61,143 bases of DNA from Candidatus Kapaibacterium sp. (GCA_004292595.1 RDXM01000096.1:1-61143); one strand, 5' to 3'; shown: positions 29,173 to 39,861, counted from the first letter of the stretch. A program made the numbers and translations. Notes: a model not told the origin generated them from the sequence alone.

Positions 29173-32100
29173 ATGTACGTCCTCCACAACCACCACAAAC
29201 ACGCGCACAGCCCCGAAATCGCAACGCCGCCAGAAGCAATTTTGGAAGAAGTTTTATCGCGGAATGCGCTTCAATCCTTGATTTTCATTGTGCCAACGGG
29301 ACGGCGTGTGCGTTTGCTGAAGCGATGTATTGTGCGCAACGTATTCAAGCGCACAGGGAAGCCCGTTGCGGCGGAAATGCACGTGTACACGCTGGAGCAA
29401 TTTGCGAAACTCTGCGCCGAGCGACTTTTGGGCAATCGCACACCACGTCTCGTCTCGGAGGCAATGACCGCCGCGCTTATGGAAGAAGCCGCCGATGCCG
29501 CGCGACATAAACTTAGCTTTTTCACCAATAGCGGCACGAAAAAAGACCGCGCAAAAAATGCCTCCAAAGCCAGTGATTACGCTATTTCTCCTGCAGTGCT
29601 GGAACGTTTGCAAAGCATCATTTTGGGCTTAAAGGAAGACGGCATCACGCCGCAATCGCTTCGCGCTGATGTGGAAGCACAAAACGAACACGTCACCGAC
29701 CCGCGCCGTTTGGCGGATATTGCCACGCTCTACGAATCCTACGAGCAAGTGCTGGGAACGACGCTCACGGATTATCCAAAATTGCTCAATTTGGTGATTG
29801 AGGAAATTACGCAAAGCCGCACCACGACAGGCGTTGAAGAAGTCTGGCGCACCCTGTTTCCTGCTGCGCAAATGTTGCTTTTGGATGGATTTACCGAATT
29901 CAAAAAGCCTGAAGAACGCTTCCTTGCTGCGATGTACCACGCACCCTTTGAAACCCGCATCGTTATTGACTATTCCGACAAAAACGGACCGCTTTTTGGT
30001 GGTCTGCAAGACACTGTCACCAATCTGCAAGGTTTTACGGGCATGAAGGTAGATGCAAGCCAGAAGGCTGATGAAATCTCGCTTGTGCCACGCTACACGG
30101 CTTTTACAACCGACCTTGATACCGACAAATGGCGTGAATACAAGCGCGAAGAGCATTTGCCGAAAGCCGCCTACGTGCGGCGATGGCTCTTCAATACCGA
30201 AGAAGACATACGCCATGCGGGTTTGAACGAGGTGGTAACGATTCTCTCCAGCCCGACGCGCTCCGAAGAAGTGCGCGACGTTGCCAAATTGTTGCGCCAT
30301 TATGCTGTGAATGAAAACATTCCACTCCACGAAATGTGTGTCGTGATGCGCCGTGCAGAGGATTACGCTGGGCTTTTCCGCGAAATGTGCGCCCTCTACG
30401 ACATTCCCGCAAACATCACCGACCGCTTTCCGTTGGAGAAATCGCCCGTCGTTACGGCGGTTTTTGCGGTGTTGGATATGCTGCTCTACGGCTACCGCCG
30501 AGCCGATGTGAACCGCGCTCTGCAAAGCCCCTACGTGCGTTTTGTGCGCAAAGAACGCGGGCGGCGACTCACAGCACGAAGCGGCGCGAAGCAAGAAACC
30601 ACGCTGGATGCAGCGAATTTGTTTACGGTCGCAGGACGCTTGCGCATTACGGGCGGGCAGCGTTTCGGGCGCGACGGCAAAAGCCAGTGGCTACGACGCA
30701 TGGAGAGCCGTTTGGGGTATTTATCGAAGCGAGAAATTTTGCTGAATAACAGCCCAAATGCCGATGCGGATGAATTGCAGGAAACACGGCGATTTATTGA
30801 GGAAATTGAGCTTGCCAAGCGTGATTTTATCGCCCTTACCAGCCTTTTTCCGCGCGAAACAACGGAGTTCACACCGAAAGAATTTCACCAATTTATCACC
30901 GAAGAACTGCTTGCAACTTTGCGTGTCCATGAGCAAATCGTCACCTTCCACAAACACGCACAAAACCTTGCCTTTGAGGCTGCTGCCGAACAAAATACTG
31001 CCATGAAGCGCATGACCAAATTTTTGGGTTTGGAAGAGGAAATTGAAAAGGATGCCCGCGCCCTCACTGCCTTCGTGGACATTATTGACGAAATGACCGC
31101 TATTTTGCACGAGCGCGACAAACGCTTTATGGAGGCGGCAAAAGCGCAGAAACGCCCGCTTTCGGAGAAATACATCGAGCCAGATGCTGGAAGCGGTACG
31201 GCATCTCGCTCTGGCGGCAAACGTCGCTCGCTTTCGGACTACATCGAACGCCTCAGAACTGCCGTGCGCAATGGTCGCTATCAGGTGCGGGAAAAGCTCG
31301 GCTACGGCGTTACAATCACGTCCCTGGAGCAGATTCGCGGTGTGCCGTTTCGCCTCACGGTCATATGCGGCGCGGTGGATGGCGAATTTCCCATGAGCTA
31401 TGTGCCGGAGACCTTTCTGGGCAAGGAGTTGCTGGATTCCGAAGACCGTTTCCTGCGCCGCGAGCGGATTCAATTTTACCAAGCCTTGATGAACAATGCC
31501 GTGCGCACCGAAGACGGCTCAAAGCGAGTATTCATCACGTATCCAGAGCGCACCGACAAAGGCGATAACTACACGCGCTCGCCCTTTGTGGATGCACTGC
31601 TCAAAATCACGTCGCTCACAGGCGCAGGAAAAATCTTTGCAAATGGCGTAAACGCTGGTCTTGAAGGTGAACGCGCAACCGCGACGGTGCTGCCGTATTT
31701 CCGCGCCCTTGCCTCCGAAGAAGAAACGGTGCGCCATGCAGCCCTTTCTTTCGTGGAAGCATTTCGCTCAAATCCGCAACAGTTCTTACAAAACTTTTCG
31801 CAAAGCCCGCTTTTGCAGCAATACACCGATATTTTACCAAGCGAGACCGCCAAGCAAGCATTAGAGCGTGTTTCGGTGTATCTCGCTGCGCGATTAGAAC
31901 AAGAAGAAAAAGGCGAAACGCCCGATAACCGCGTGGATGCTGGTACTCTGGGCAAGTCCGTGTATTCGATTTCCGCGCTGGAGCAGTACGCAAAGTGCGC
32001 GTATCAGTTTTTTGCCTCGAAATCCCTGCGTTTACGCGAGATTCAGCAGTTTGAATCGTCGTTGTCGCCGCTTGAAAGTGGTTCGCTCTTGCATACGATT

Positions 32101-33021
32101 TTGTACAAATTTTATCAGAAATGCCGCGAGGAAGCGAAGGCAACGCCCGAAAAAAACGGAAATATGCCTGTGCTGCAGCCGCTCAAAGAAGGCTTGCCCG
32201 AGCTAATTCCGATTCTGCTCGACCCCACGCGAAGCGAGGAATATCGCGCTCGGTTGCACAAAATCGCGGAAGAAGAAATTGCCAGCATTCGCTTTGAACA
32301 TCCATTTTTTGAATTAGACCGCGAAAGTTTGGTTGGCACAAATCCTGAAGAGCCGCTTGAATTCAGGCGTTCTGGGAAATTGGATGTGTGGTTGGAAAGC
32401 GAGTTGCAGCGTGTTCAGGAAGGCTGGGGCTACGCGCCTGCACTCGTGGAATTTGCGTTTGGAGAAATTAAAAGCGTGTTGGGGAATGTGGAATTGGCAG
32501 AAAATCTCCGCTTGCATGGGAAAATTGACCGCATTGAACTTGCCTTTGACGATAACGGAACACCGCATGAATTCTTGATTGGCGACTACAAAAGCGGCGC
32601 GAATGTTTCCTCCAACAAAGACATCCGCGAAGGACTTTCCCTGCAAATGCCGCTCTATGCCGCCGCTACCGAAGAACTGCTGCGCTCCGCCTACGGACTG
32701 GATGCGGAGGCTTCTGGCGGCGTATATTATGTGCTGTCGCCCAAGCCCAGCAAAGTGAACAAAGACGCGGAAACGCATTCGTTTGTGATGTTGCCCAAGG
32801 ATTCGCCACTTGCAAAGGGGAAAAAGCGCAGTTTGGAATTTGTGCAAGACCGCGCCGAAATGCGAGAAATGATGGATGCCGCCGTGCAGCAAGCCGCTCG
32901 GTACGCGGAGAACATTCGTGGCGGCACATTCAACGCCAAGCCCTACTCGACAGACCACTGCGAGTTTTGCAGCTTCGCGCCTGTGTGTCGGATTAAGGAA
33001 ATGCAGAGCAAGAAGGAATAA
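29173..33021 (+). CDS. AddB-like PD-(D/E)XK nuclease with Fe-S cysteine cluster
   Basis: 1282 residues, resembling AddB, the nuclease/inactivated-helicase subunit of AddAB, which processes DNA double-strand breaks for RecA. The N-terminus has IFIVPTGRRVRLLKR in place of an intact Walker A, so ATPase activity is doubtful. The middle includes helicase-like motifs (SPTRSEEVRDVAKLLRHYA and GVTITSLEQIRGVPF). The nuclease is at the C-terminus, with IGDYKSG around residues 1136-1142 carrying Asp1138 and Lys1140. Four cysteines bracket it: C942 and C1263/C1266/C1272 (CEFCSFAPVC), as in the AddB [4Fe-4S] cluster. The partner AddA/UvrD-like helicase is not in the window, which is unusual for addAB. Confidence 0.85.
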   Translation: MYVLHNHHKHAHSPEIATPPEAILEEVLSRNALQSLIFIVPTGRRVRLLKRCIVRNVFKRTGKPVAAEMHVYTLEQFAKLCAERLLGNRTPRLVSEAMTAALMEEAADAARHKLSFFTNSGTKKDRAKNASKASDYAISPAVLERLQSIILGLKEDGITPQSLRADVEAQNEHVTDPRRLADIATLYESYEQVLGTTLTDYPKLLNLVIEEITQSRTTTGVEEVWRTLFPAAQMLLLDGFTEFKKPEERFLAAMYHAPFETRIVIDYSDKNGPLFGGLQDTVTNLQGFTGMKVDASQKADEISLVPRYTAFTTDLDTDKWREYKREEHLPKAAYVRRWLFNTEEDIRHAGLNEVVTILSSPTRSEEVRDVAKLLRHYAVNENIPLHEMCVVMRRAEDYAGLFREMCALYDIPANITDRFPLEKSPVVTAVFAVLDMLLYGYRRADVNRALQSPYVRFVRKERGRRLTARSGAKQETTLDAANLFTVAGRLRITGGQRFGRDGKSQWLRRMESRLGYLSKREILLNNSPNADADELQETRRFIEEIELAKRDFIALTSLFPRETTEFTPKEFHQFITEELLATLRVHEQIVTFHKHAQNLAFEAAAEQNTAMKRMTKFLGLEEEIEKDARALTAFVDIIDEMTAILHERDKRFMEAAKAQKRPLSEKYIEPDAGSGTASRSGGKRRSLSDYIERLRTAVRNGRYQVREKLGYGVTITSLEQIRGVPFRLTVICGAVDGEFPMSYVPETFLGKELLDSEDRFLRRERIQFYQALMNNAVRTEDGSKRVFITYPERTDKGDNYTRSPFVDALLKITSLTGAGKIFANGVNAGLEGERATATVLPYFRALASEEETVRHAALSFVEAFRSNPQQFLQNFSQSPLLQQYTDILPSETAKQALERVSVYLAARLEQEEKGETPDNRVDAGTLGKSVYSISALEQYAKCAYQFFASKSLRLREIQQFESSLSPLESGSLLHTILYKFYQKCREEAKATPEKNGNMPVLQPLKEGLPELIPILLDPTRSEEYRARLHKIAEEEIASIRFEHPFFELDRESLVGTNPEEPLEFRRSGKLDVWLESELQRVQEGWGYAPALVEFAFGEIKSVLGNVELAENLRLHGKIDRIELAFDDNGTPHEFLIGDYKSGANVSSNKDIREGLSLQMPLYAAATEELLRSAYGLDAEASGGVYYVLSPKPSKVNKDAETHSFVMLPKDSPLAKGKKRSLEFVQDRAEMREMMDAAVQQAARYAENIRGGTFNAKPYSTDHCEFCSFAPVCRIKEMQSKKE

Positions 33022-33221
33022 AAGTAGCTCATCAAAAGTATGCAGAGCGGCAGAGAAAGATGTTCTCTGCGGTGCGATGCGTGGGGCGTAGTTGTTGCAT
33101 CCTTTCTGCTGGTTGTTCTGCGGTAAAAACCTTGCTGTACGGTGGAAAAGGCGTATATTTGCTCTTTGCTGGAACATATCCCATTCCACGCGCATCTTGA
33201 TTTCTCACACCAAACGTATCT

Positions 33222-34604
33222 ATGCACACTATTTTCATCGTTGAAGACGAAGCAAACCTCCAACTGCTCTTGGAGCATAATTGCAGCTCGTGGGGCTACA
33301 ACGTCCGCGTCTTTGGAAGCGGTGAAGCTCTCTTAAATGCACTTTCGAGCGGTGAAGAGCCGTCGCTGTTCATGTTCGATATTATGCTGCCGGGTATGAG
33401 CGGCGTAGAAATCTTGAAGGAATGTAAAACGCGATTCCCAGAGATCCCAGCCGTTATGCTCTCTGGACAAGGACGTATTGATATTGCCGTCGAAACGATT
33501 AAGCTCGGTGCATTCGATTATTTGCAAAAACCGCTCGACCTGACCAAGCTCGAAATAACGCTGCGCAACGCGCTTCGCGTCTTTGCTCTGACGAATGAAG
33601 TGCGGAAACTCTCGGATGAATCCACCGAGCGTATTCGCTTCAACAACATTATTTCCGTCAGCGATACGATGCAGAGCGTTTTTAAGCTCATCAAAAAGGC
33701 GCAGAACACCGATATTTCTGTGTTGATTCAAGGCGAGACAGGCACGGGCAAGGAACTCATTGCGCAGGCACTCCACGAAGGGCGGCGCAGCAAGGGTCCG
33801 TTTGTGGCGGTGAACTGTGCTTCTATCCCCAAAGACCTCTTGGAAAGCGAGTTGTTTGGGCATGAGCGCGGCGCGTTCACGGGCGCGGTGCAGCGCAAAA
33901 TCGGGCGTTTCGAGCAGGCAAATCACGGAACATTATTTTTGGATGAAATTGGCGAACTCGACCTGAGCCTCCAAGCCAAGCTCCTGCGCGTCTTGCAGAC
34001 GAAAACCTTTGAGCGTGTCGGCGGAACGGAGATGCTGACCGTGGATGTGCGCATTGTCTCGGCAACGCACCGCAATCTCTTGGAAGCCGCACGAAATGGC
34101 ACCTTCCGCGAAGATTTATACTATCGCCTTGCGACGTTTCCTGTCAAGCTCCCGCCGCTGCGCGACCGCAAAGAAGATATTCCAGCACTGGCGCAATATT
34201 TCTTGGAAAAATACTCCACGCGCTACAACCAGCCCGCACGGAGCTTCAGCCCAAAAGCCGTGCGCATTTTAGCGCACTACCACTGGCAAGGAAATGTGCG
34301 GGAATTAGAAAATACGATTGAGCGAGCCGTTGTGTTGTGCGAAACAAAAATGATTACCGAAGAAGAATTGCAGCTTTTAACGGGAGACACGGAATTTCCA
34401 ACAAGCGAAGCAAATGAGCCATCACCGATACATTTTTCGTCTGCGACGGGAGAAATTATTCCGCTTGATAAGGTGAAAGAACAAGCAATTCGCAATGCGC
34501 TCGAAGTAACGGGCGGAAATATCCAAGAAGCCGCGCATAGGCTCGAAATCGGGCGGGCGACGTTTTACCGTATGCTAGAAAAATACAATATCACAACGCA
34601 TTGA
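33222..34604 (+). CDS. Sigma-54-dependent response regulator (NtrC family)
   Basis: 460 residues in three parts. The receiver (1-120) has phospho-acceptor D53, with acidic E8/D9/E10 and K103. The AAA+ activator domain has Walker A GETGTGKE at 171-178, GAFTGA at 217-222 (contact with sigma-54), Walker B LFLDEIGEL, and the R-finger region. The C-terminal Fis-type helix-turn-helix is GGNIQEAAHRLEIGRATFYRM. It opens promoters by ATP hydrolysis once phosphorylated. The cognate kinase is not adjacent; several orphan kinases in this window are candidates. Start ATG at 33222. Confidence 0.96.
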   Translation: MHTIFIVEDEANLQLLLEHNCSSWGYNVRVFGSGEALLNALSSGEEPSLFMFDIMLPGMSGVEILKECKTRFPEIPAVMLSGQGRIDIAVETIKLGAFDYLQKPLDLTKLEITLRNALRVFALTNEVRKLSDESTERIRFNNIISVSDTMQSVFKLIKKAQNTDISVLIQGETGTGKELIAQALHEGRRSKGPFVAVNCASIPKDLLESELFGHERGAFTGAVQRKIGRFEQANHGTLFLDEIGELDLSLQAKLLRVLQTKTFERVGGTEMLTVDVRIVSATHRNLLEAARNGTFREDLYYRLATFPVKLPPLRDRKEDIPALAQYFLEKYSTRYNQPARSFSPKAVRILAHYHWQGNVRELENTIERAVVLCETKMITEEELQLLTGDTEFPTSEANEPSPIHFSSATGEIIPLDKVKEQAIRNALEVTGGNIQEAAHRLEIGRATFYRMLEKYNITTH

Positions 34605-34645
34605 TATTAAACATTATACAGATTCGTGATTTTTGCTCTTCAATA

Positions 34646-34717
34646 GTGGCACAGACATTCTTGTCTGTGAGTCTTTATCAGAGTTTGAAGAATCACAGAC
34701 AAAAATGTCTGTGCCAC
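34646..34717. repeat. Palindromic repeat family A, copy 2 (core only)
   Basis: GTGGCACAGACATTCTTGTC at the left and GACAAAAATGTCTGTGCCAC at the right, with a loop of about 25 bases. It lacks the outer flanks of the long form. Sits between the NtrC-type gene and RNase P RNA. Confidence 0.8.
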
Positions 34718-34835
34718 GAAAGGCAGATTTTATGAGCCTTCAGCGTAATCTTGCTCGTTATACTGACTAACGTGGATAAAGTTTAATGTCTATTACTGTT
34801 CATCGTTATTGACCAATGTTCTTTGGAAATCAAAT

Positions 34836-35338
34836 CGTGGAAGAATAGGTGATTGCGCTGCGTGAGGCTGAAAAGCCCGCGTGGTGAGGAAAGTCCGAAC
34901 TTCACAGAGCATCGCGCCGACTAACGGTCGGACGGTAAGCAGTGCGCGGAACGAAGCGATGAAGCCGCACACAGCAAGCCGATGGAAAGTGCAACAGAAA
35001 AGATACCGCCAGCACGGCAAAGAAATTCGCAAGAAGAACGTTGCCATGCAGGTAAGGGTGAAATGGTAAGGTAAGAGCTTACCGCACACGTGGCAACACG
35101 GCGTGGCATGGTAAACCCCGCGAGAAGCAAAGCCAAGTATGAATGCACTACTGCAAATGTACCAGCACACGCAGTATGTATGCGGCTCGTGTAAATGTTT
35201 GTTCGCGCAATGGCGCAAGCCTTTGCCAAAGCAAACGGTGTATTCGGGTAGGCTGCACAAGATAAATAATCACCTCTTTGCTTGGAAGCCGCTTCCTTCC
35301 TTGCGAAAAGACAGAATTCGGCTTATCATTCTTTCACG
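34836..35338 (+). ncRNA. rnpB: RNase P RNA (bacterial class A)
   Basis: Catalytic RNA that trims tRNA 5' leaders with the RnpA protein. The core is recognisable: GAGGAAAGTCCGAACTTCAC at about 34887-34906 (P4/CR-I), GGTAAGGTAAGAGCTTACCGC, CGTGGCATGGTAAACCCC, GAAGCAAAGCCAAGTA, GGGTAGGCTGC and ACAGAATTCGGCTTAT at about 35311-35326 (CR-V). CGTGGAAGAAT at 34836 pairs with ATTCTTTCACG at 35328-35338 as helix P1, fixing both ends. About 503 bases is longer than usual. The excess sits in the P15-P17 region (about 35135-35245), closed by GAATGCAC/GTGTATTC. An overlapping ORF is disregarded. Confidence 0.93.
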
Positions 35339-35548
35339 ATTTTTTTATTATTATGCGCATTCTGTTATGGGTATGCGCTGCGCCGATGCGCTCACCGACC
35401 CCGAAAATAAAAAACCTCAAACACAAGATGGTATCTGGCTTGTAGGGAAAATTAGCCAAAAGTGTAAACATCAAAAAACAAGCCTCAACACACGGTACTC
35501 TCTTGCTTGGAAGCACGTCAAAAAGGATTGTAATTACACATCTTCACT

Positions 35549-36175
35549 ATGAACACCTTTATCCACAACATCTTAAACCGTCCTGCCCTTTTTATCAAGG
35601 AGCATACGGGCATTCTCAAAGCCTCCAATCACTACGACGTTTTCGATGCTGATTCTGGCGAACCTCTGTTGGAATGCCGCGAGGAGGGCTTAGGCATCTT
35701 CGTAAAAATTCTCCGCTTCACAGGATGGAAAACCTTCACGCCCTTCAACTGCACCGTGCGCACACTCGGCGGACAGCGCGTGATGTCTATTCAGCGCGGG
35801 GTTTCGATTATTTTGTCGGACGTTGCTATTTTGGATGAAAACGACCAGCTTATCGGCTTCTTGAAGCAACGCTTTACGCTTATTCGCGGTCGGTTCGACG
35901 TGGTTACGCCCGACGGCGATGTCCTCTGCGAACTGCGTGGGAACTGGACTTCGTGGGGATACAAGTTTCTCGACGACGACCACGAATTAGCCAGCATCAG
36001 CAAACGCTGGGCGGGCTTGGCAAAGGAAATGTTTACGTCGGCTGATAATTATGTACTGGAAATTTCGCCCGACGTTCCGCAGAACAATCGCATTCGCGCT
36101 CTGATGCTGGCAACGGTCTTGTGTGTGGATTTCGTTTTCAAAGAGCGCAAGTATGCGAAATGGTTGGATTGGTAG
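35549..36175 (+). CDS. LURP-one-related / scramblase-like (Tubby C-terminal-fold) protein
   Basis: 208 residues. Segments such as HYDVFDADSGEPLLECREEG, GQRVMSIQRGVSIILSDVAI, KQRFTLIRGRFDVVTPDGDV and LCELRGNWTSWGYKFLDDDH follow the repeating strand pattern of the LURP-one/phospholipid-scramblase-related family. This family is common in bacteria and its function there is not established. There is no signal peptide; the C-terminal helix RALMLATVLCVDFVF could lie in or on a membrane. Starts ATG 35549, about 210 bases after RNase P RNA. Confidence 0.75.
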   Translation: MNTFIHNILNRPALFIKEHTGILKASNHYDVFDADSGEPLLECREEGLGIFVKILRFTGWKTFTPFNCTVRTLGGQRVMSIQRGVSIILSDVAILDENDQLIGFLKQRFTLIRGRFDVVTPDGDVLCELRGNWTSWGYKFLDDDHELASISKRWAGLAKEMFTSADNYVLEISPDVPQNNRIRALMLATVLCVDFVFKERKYAKWLDW

Positions 36176-36212
36176 AAATGGCGCAGACAGGAGTGTTACG
36201 CTCTACCAAGAA

Positions 36213-36461
36213 ATGAAAAACCGCAAACTAAAAACTACAAAAATGTCGCCACTTCGTCTTTTTTTCGCGTTATGCCTTGTCGCTGTTGCTGCGATTGGCT
36301 TTTTTCTGCTTACAAAGCCGCGTTTGGAGCAAAAGCAAGCAATGAAGGCGCGTCGGAACGGGTATATGAAAACGTATGTTGATTCAGTGCGCACAGCACA
36401 AGACTTATACAAAGACTCGCTGCGACGCGCCAATTATCCGTCCCAAACAGCCACGCCTTAG
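36213..36461 (+). CDS. Small single-span membrane protein
   Basis: 82 residues, not recognised. A basic N-terminus (MKNRKLKTTKM) is followed by one hydrophobic segment, LRLFFALCLVAVAAIGFFLL (about residues 14-33), then a charged helix rich in Arg/Lys/Gln. It is likely a signal-anchored inner-membrane protein with its tail in the periplasm. It begins 38 bases after the LURP-one-like gene; ATG 36243 is an alternative start. A family A repeat begins at its stop codon. Confidence 0.6.
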   Translation: MKNRKLKTTKMSPLRLFFALCLVAVAAIGFFLLTKPRLEQKQAMKARRNGYMKTYVDSVRTAQDLYKDSLRRANYPSQTATP

Positions 36462-36602
36462 GAAAGCTCAAAAAGTAAGTGGATAAACTTCAAAAAGTGG
36501 CACAGACATTCTTGTCTGTGAGTGTTAGCGCACGTTTCAAGCACCAAACACAGACAAGAATGTCTGTGCCACTACTGACGTTAATCATTTATTTTTTTCC
36601 TT
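36461..36602. repeat. Palindromic repeat family A, copy 3
   Basis: Hairpin core 36496-36573 (AGTGGCACAGACATTCTTGT / ACAAGAATGTCTGTGCCACT) with outer flanks GGAAAGCTCAAAAAGTAAGT and CATTTATTTTTTTCC, matching copy 1. It abuts the stop codon of the small membrane protein and ends about 20 bases before recF. Confidence 0.85.
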
Positions 36603-36620
36603 AGAATTGATGCAGTCTTT

Positions 36621-37808
36621 ATGCGCCTTACAAGCCTCACCGTTGAAAATATTCGCAATCATACCCATTCGCACATTGAGTTTGCAAGCGGCGTGAATGT
36701 GCTGTGCGGCATGAACGGACACGGGAAAACCTCGCTCTTGGAAGCGGTGTCGCTCTGTGCCTTGTCGCAAAGTTTTATCGCTTGCCCCGATGCTGCCTTG
36801 CTTCGGCGCGGTGCGGAATCTGCGTCGGTTGTGGCTACGTCCTACACGGATTTGCAAACGCCCTACAAAGTGGGCATAAAAATTGGCTCGCAGGAACGCA
36901 AGCAGATTTCTTCGTCGCTCGGAAAACGCCTCTCGCCGCAAGATATTATCGGGGAAATGCCTATCGTGGTTCTCTCGCCAGATTTTAAGGCAATCACGGC
37001 GGGTGCGCCCGACGACCGCCGACGCTTTATGAACGGTATTCTTTCGCAAGCGAGCAAGCTCTACATGGCGAATATGCTGACGATGAAGCGCGTTCTGAAG
37101 CAGCGCAACAGCATTCTCCACGCCGCAAAACTTGGGCATCCGATTGATGCAACGATGCTGGAAATGTGGACCGAGCAGTTTATTCAGGTAAGCGCGGACT
37201 TGCTGCTTCGGCGGTGGGAATTTTTGCAGGAATTCGCCGCCTACACCGAGCGCGTATATGCGCGGATTGCGGGCGGCGCGGAAGAAATTTCCATGCACTA
37301 CGAAGCAGATAGTATTTCTGGGGAAGTCTTGCGCACCAAGCCCAGTCTGGATGCGCTTCGCAGGGAGTATGCTCGTGTGTTCGAGCGTCTGCGCCTGAAC
37401 GAGCAACGGCGTGGAACCACGCTTGCAGGACCGCATAAAGACGAGATTGTCTTTCGTGTTGGCGGTGGGATTGCCAAAGAATGCGCCTCGCAGGGACAGC
37501 ATAAAACCTTGCTTATTGCACTCAAAACGGCGGAGTTTGAGTATTTACGCGACTTACGGCAAGAAACGCCGATTGTACTTCTGGATGATATTTTCAGCGA
37601 GCTAGATTCCAAGCGGGCTTCCAACGTTTTCGCGCTCTTGGAATCGGGCGCACAAACGCTCATCACCACCACCGAGGAGCGAATGTATGCGGAATATATG
37701 CAGTCCTTTGGCACATCATCCAATACCACCGTCCACGCAAGCAACCACGCGTTTTTCCTTGTACAGCATGGTGGCATTTCTCCCAAAACACCACCCAAAA
37801 CACCATAA
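36621..37808 (+). CDS. recF: DNA replication/repair protein RecF
   Basis: SMC-like ATPase that helps load RecA at single-strand gaps with RecO and RecR. Walker A is GMNGHGKT at residues 30-37; the signature region includes [12 protein letters not shown], and Walker B is [14 protein letters not shown] near the C-terminus. 395 residues is slightly above average because of a Thr/Pro-rich tail ending [13 protein letters not shown]-terminus [14 protein letters not shown] is typical. It is not next to dnaA/dnaN, nor to the rpmH cluster 12.4 kb downstream, so the ancestral origin cluster is dispersed. Confidence 0.95.
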   Translation: MRLTSLTVENIRNHTHSHIEFASGVNVLCGMNGHGKTSLLEAVSLCALSQSFIACPDAALLRRGAESASVVATSYTDLQTPYKVGIKIGSQERKQISSSLGKRLSPQDIIGEMPIVVLSPDFKAITAGAPDDRRRFMNGILSQASKLYMANMLTMKRVLKQRNSILHAAKLGHPIDATMLEMWTEQFIQVSADLLLRRWEFLQEFAAYTERVYARIAGGAEEISMHYEADSISGEVLRTKPSLDALRREYARVFERLRLNEQRRGTTLAGPHKDEIVFRVGGGIAKECASQGQHKTLLIALKTAEFEYLRDLRQETPIVLLDDIFSELDSKRASNVFALLESGAQTLITTTEERMYAEYMQSFGTSSNTTVHASNHAFFLVQHGGISPKTPPKTP

Positions 37809-37837
37809 GTATTTTTTCTGATTTGGAGCATAACGTT

Positions 37838-39787
37838 ATGGCGACAAGTAATTTTCTCAAAACCATGCGTGGGCGTACGATGCAGCGTCTGGCGATTGCC
37901 CTTGGCGCAGCAATTACGCTCATGTTTGGCTATTTGGGCTGGACGCTCTGGCAAGCGCAAAGCACCATTGCAAGCCTTATTGAACGGGATATTGCCGTGA
38001 TTGGTGCGATTGGTCAGATTCGGTATTATGATGAATTGCTCACGATGTCCGCACGAATGGCAGCATTTACGGGCGATACAGCATGGGAGAAACGCTACCA
38101 CGCTGCTATTCCCGCAATAGACAGCGCAACTGCTCTGGTAACGCGCTTCACGGCGACAACGCAAGAAGATATGAAGGCATCCCAAGAAACCGAAGCCGCA
38201 AATGTCGCCCTCAACAACATGGAACTCCAAGCCTTTGCAGCAGTAACAAGAGGCAATCTGTCTGCTGCGCAAGAGATTTTATTTGGGCAGGAATACCAAA
38301 AGCAAAAAGCAATCTACACCCAAGCAAACGACAGGCTCCTGCGCATTCAAAATTTTGTTGAGCGCGACACAAAAGAACGCCAAGGCGCATACACGCGCAA
38401 TGCGGCAATTATTTCGGTGATTTTGGCAATATTGCTCTTTGCCGCAGGATTTGGTATTCGTCTGTTTCTTATTGCCCAGCGCGATGTTCGCTATTCATTG
38501 AAAAAATCCCGCGAAGCAACCGAGCGTGCCGAAGAAGCTGCTTTGGAGCTTGCTGAACAACAACGGATGATTGAGCAAGCCCATGAGGAAACAAGCGCGT
38601 CGAAGGCGTTTATTGAAGAGCAACAGGAGGTATTACGTTTCAGCGTCGAGCGTATTGCCGCAAGCATGGATCAATTCGCGGTGGGCGACCTCACGCAGCA
38701 CCTTGAGCAAACCAAAGCAATGACAAACAACAGCGATATTCAGCACCTCGTGGAAAGCTATAACGAAGCCGTTGAAAATATTCATGCAATGGTCGAGAAA
38801 GTTGCATATTCCAGCGAAACAACATCCGTGGCTGGAAGCATGATTTCATCGGCAACGCAGGAGATTACCTTTAGCATTCGGCAGCAAACGCAGGGAACGA
38901 TGATGATGTCGCACCAAATGGAAGGTATTGTGAAAACGCTCCATTCCAACGCCCAAGCAAGCAGCAAAGCGGCACAGAAAGCTCAAGCCGTCCGCGACGA
39001 AGCCGAGCGCAACAGCACCGTTATCAACGAGGCGGTGCAAGCGATTGATACGATTGCGAGCGTCGTTACGCACTCAGCAGCGACAATTACGGCACTCGGC
39101 GAATCCAGCGCGACGATTGGCGAAATTGTGCAGACGATTGAAGAAATTGCCGACCAAACGAATCTTCTGGCGCTGAACGCCGCCATCGAAGCAGCCCGCG
39201 CAGGCGAGCAAGGACGCGGCTTTGCGGTGGTTGCCGATGAAGTGCGCAAGCTCGCCGAGCGCACACAAAAAGCCACGAAGGAGATTAGCGCAACCATTCG
39301 GAAGATTCAGGGCGACACAAACCGCGTCGTGGCGGTGATGAAAGACGGTACGCGCGAGGTAGAACACGGCAAAGCCCTCACCGCCGATATGTCCACGTCC
39401 ATTGCTGAAATTGTTGAGCAAACAAGCCACTTAGCGGAGGTAATTCAGACCATTGCGAGCGACAGCAGGGAACAGACCGATGCCGTGTTGCTGCTTGCCG
39501 AAAGTTTAGAAGGCGTAGCGGCAATCAGCGAGGAAACATCGGCAGCGTCGCAGGAAATTGCGAATACCGCGCAGAATTTGAGCCAAGAAACGGGGCGTTT
39601 GCAAGAGCTTGTTGGGCAATTTAATTTGAAAGGCAGTACAACGTCAATAAAATCTAAGCAAGCAGTTTTGGAGGAATCTTCCTCGTTCGCCGCATTGCGC
39701 CTTGCTTCGACAGGAAGCGAACAAGACCGCCGCGACCAAGCAACAACCAAAGAAACAAGTGAGCAGCTTATTCGTCTGGATTTTTAG
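37838..39787 (+). CDS. Methyl-accepting chemotaxis protein
   Basis: 649 residues. Membrane segments at about 18-36 and 188-212 flank a helical sensor domain. The first HAMP is not obvious; a coiled coil rich in Glu/Ala follows the second segment, then a HAMP-like block with [10 protein letters not shown]. The signalling hairpin has [20 protein letters not shown] and [14 protein letters not shown], at about residues 435-470. It is nearly identical there to the receptor at 2761, consistent with a paralogue. ATG 37838 is chosen; an upstream TTG adds five residues. It starts 29 bases after recF. A C-terminal CheR-docking pentapeptide is not evident. Confidence 0.94.
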   Translation: MATSNFLKTMRGRTMQRLAIALGAAITLMFGYLGWTLWQAQSTIASLIERDIAVIGAIGQIRYYDELLTMSARMAAFTGDTAWEKRYHAAIPAIDSATALVTRFTATTQEDMKASQETEAANVALNNMELQAFAAVTRGNLSAAQEILFGQEYQKQKAIYTQANDRLLRIQNFVERDTKERQGAYTRNAAIISVILAILLFAAGFGIRLFLIAQRDVRYSLKKSREATERAEEAALELAEQQRMIEQAHEETSASKAFIEEQQEVLRFSVERIAASMDQFAVGDLTQHLEQTKAMTNNSDIQHLVESYNEAVENIHAMVEKVAYSSETTSVAGSMISSATQEITFSIRQQTQGTMMMSHQMEGIVKTLHSNAQASSKAAQKAQAVRDEAERNSTVINEAVQAIDTIASVVTHSAATITALGESSATIGEIVQTIEEIADQTNLLALNAAIEAARAGEQGRGFAVVADEVRKLAERTQKATKEISATIRKIQGDTNRVVAVMKDGTREVEHGKALTADMSTSIAEIVEQTSHLAEVIQTIASDSREQTDAVLLLAESLEGVAAISEETSAASQEIANTAQNLSQETGRLQELVGQFNLKGSTTSIKSKQAVLEESSSFAALRLASTGSEQDRRDQATTKETSEQLIRLDF

Positions 39788-39861
39788 TTGCCGTACTTTT
39801 TCCATCTAACCTTGAATTCAAGAACGGCTGAATTTCATCTTTTTCGCACAAGGAGACCACT

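Noticed and set aside
34646-34666. Sigma-54 promoter in the family A repeat (TGGCAC followed by TTG)
   Set aside because: The spacing between GG and the expected GC of the -12 element is wrong, and the sequence is explained by the repeat stem.
35139-35552. 137-codon plus-strand ORF
   Set aside because: It overlaps the conserved 3' half of RNase P RNA, and the translation shows no protein-like features.
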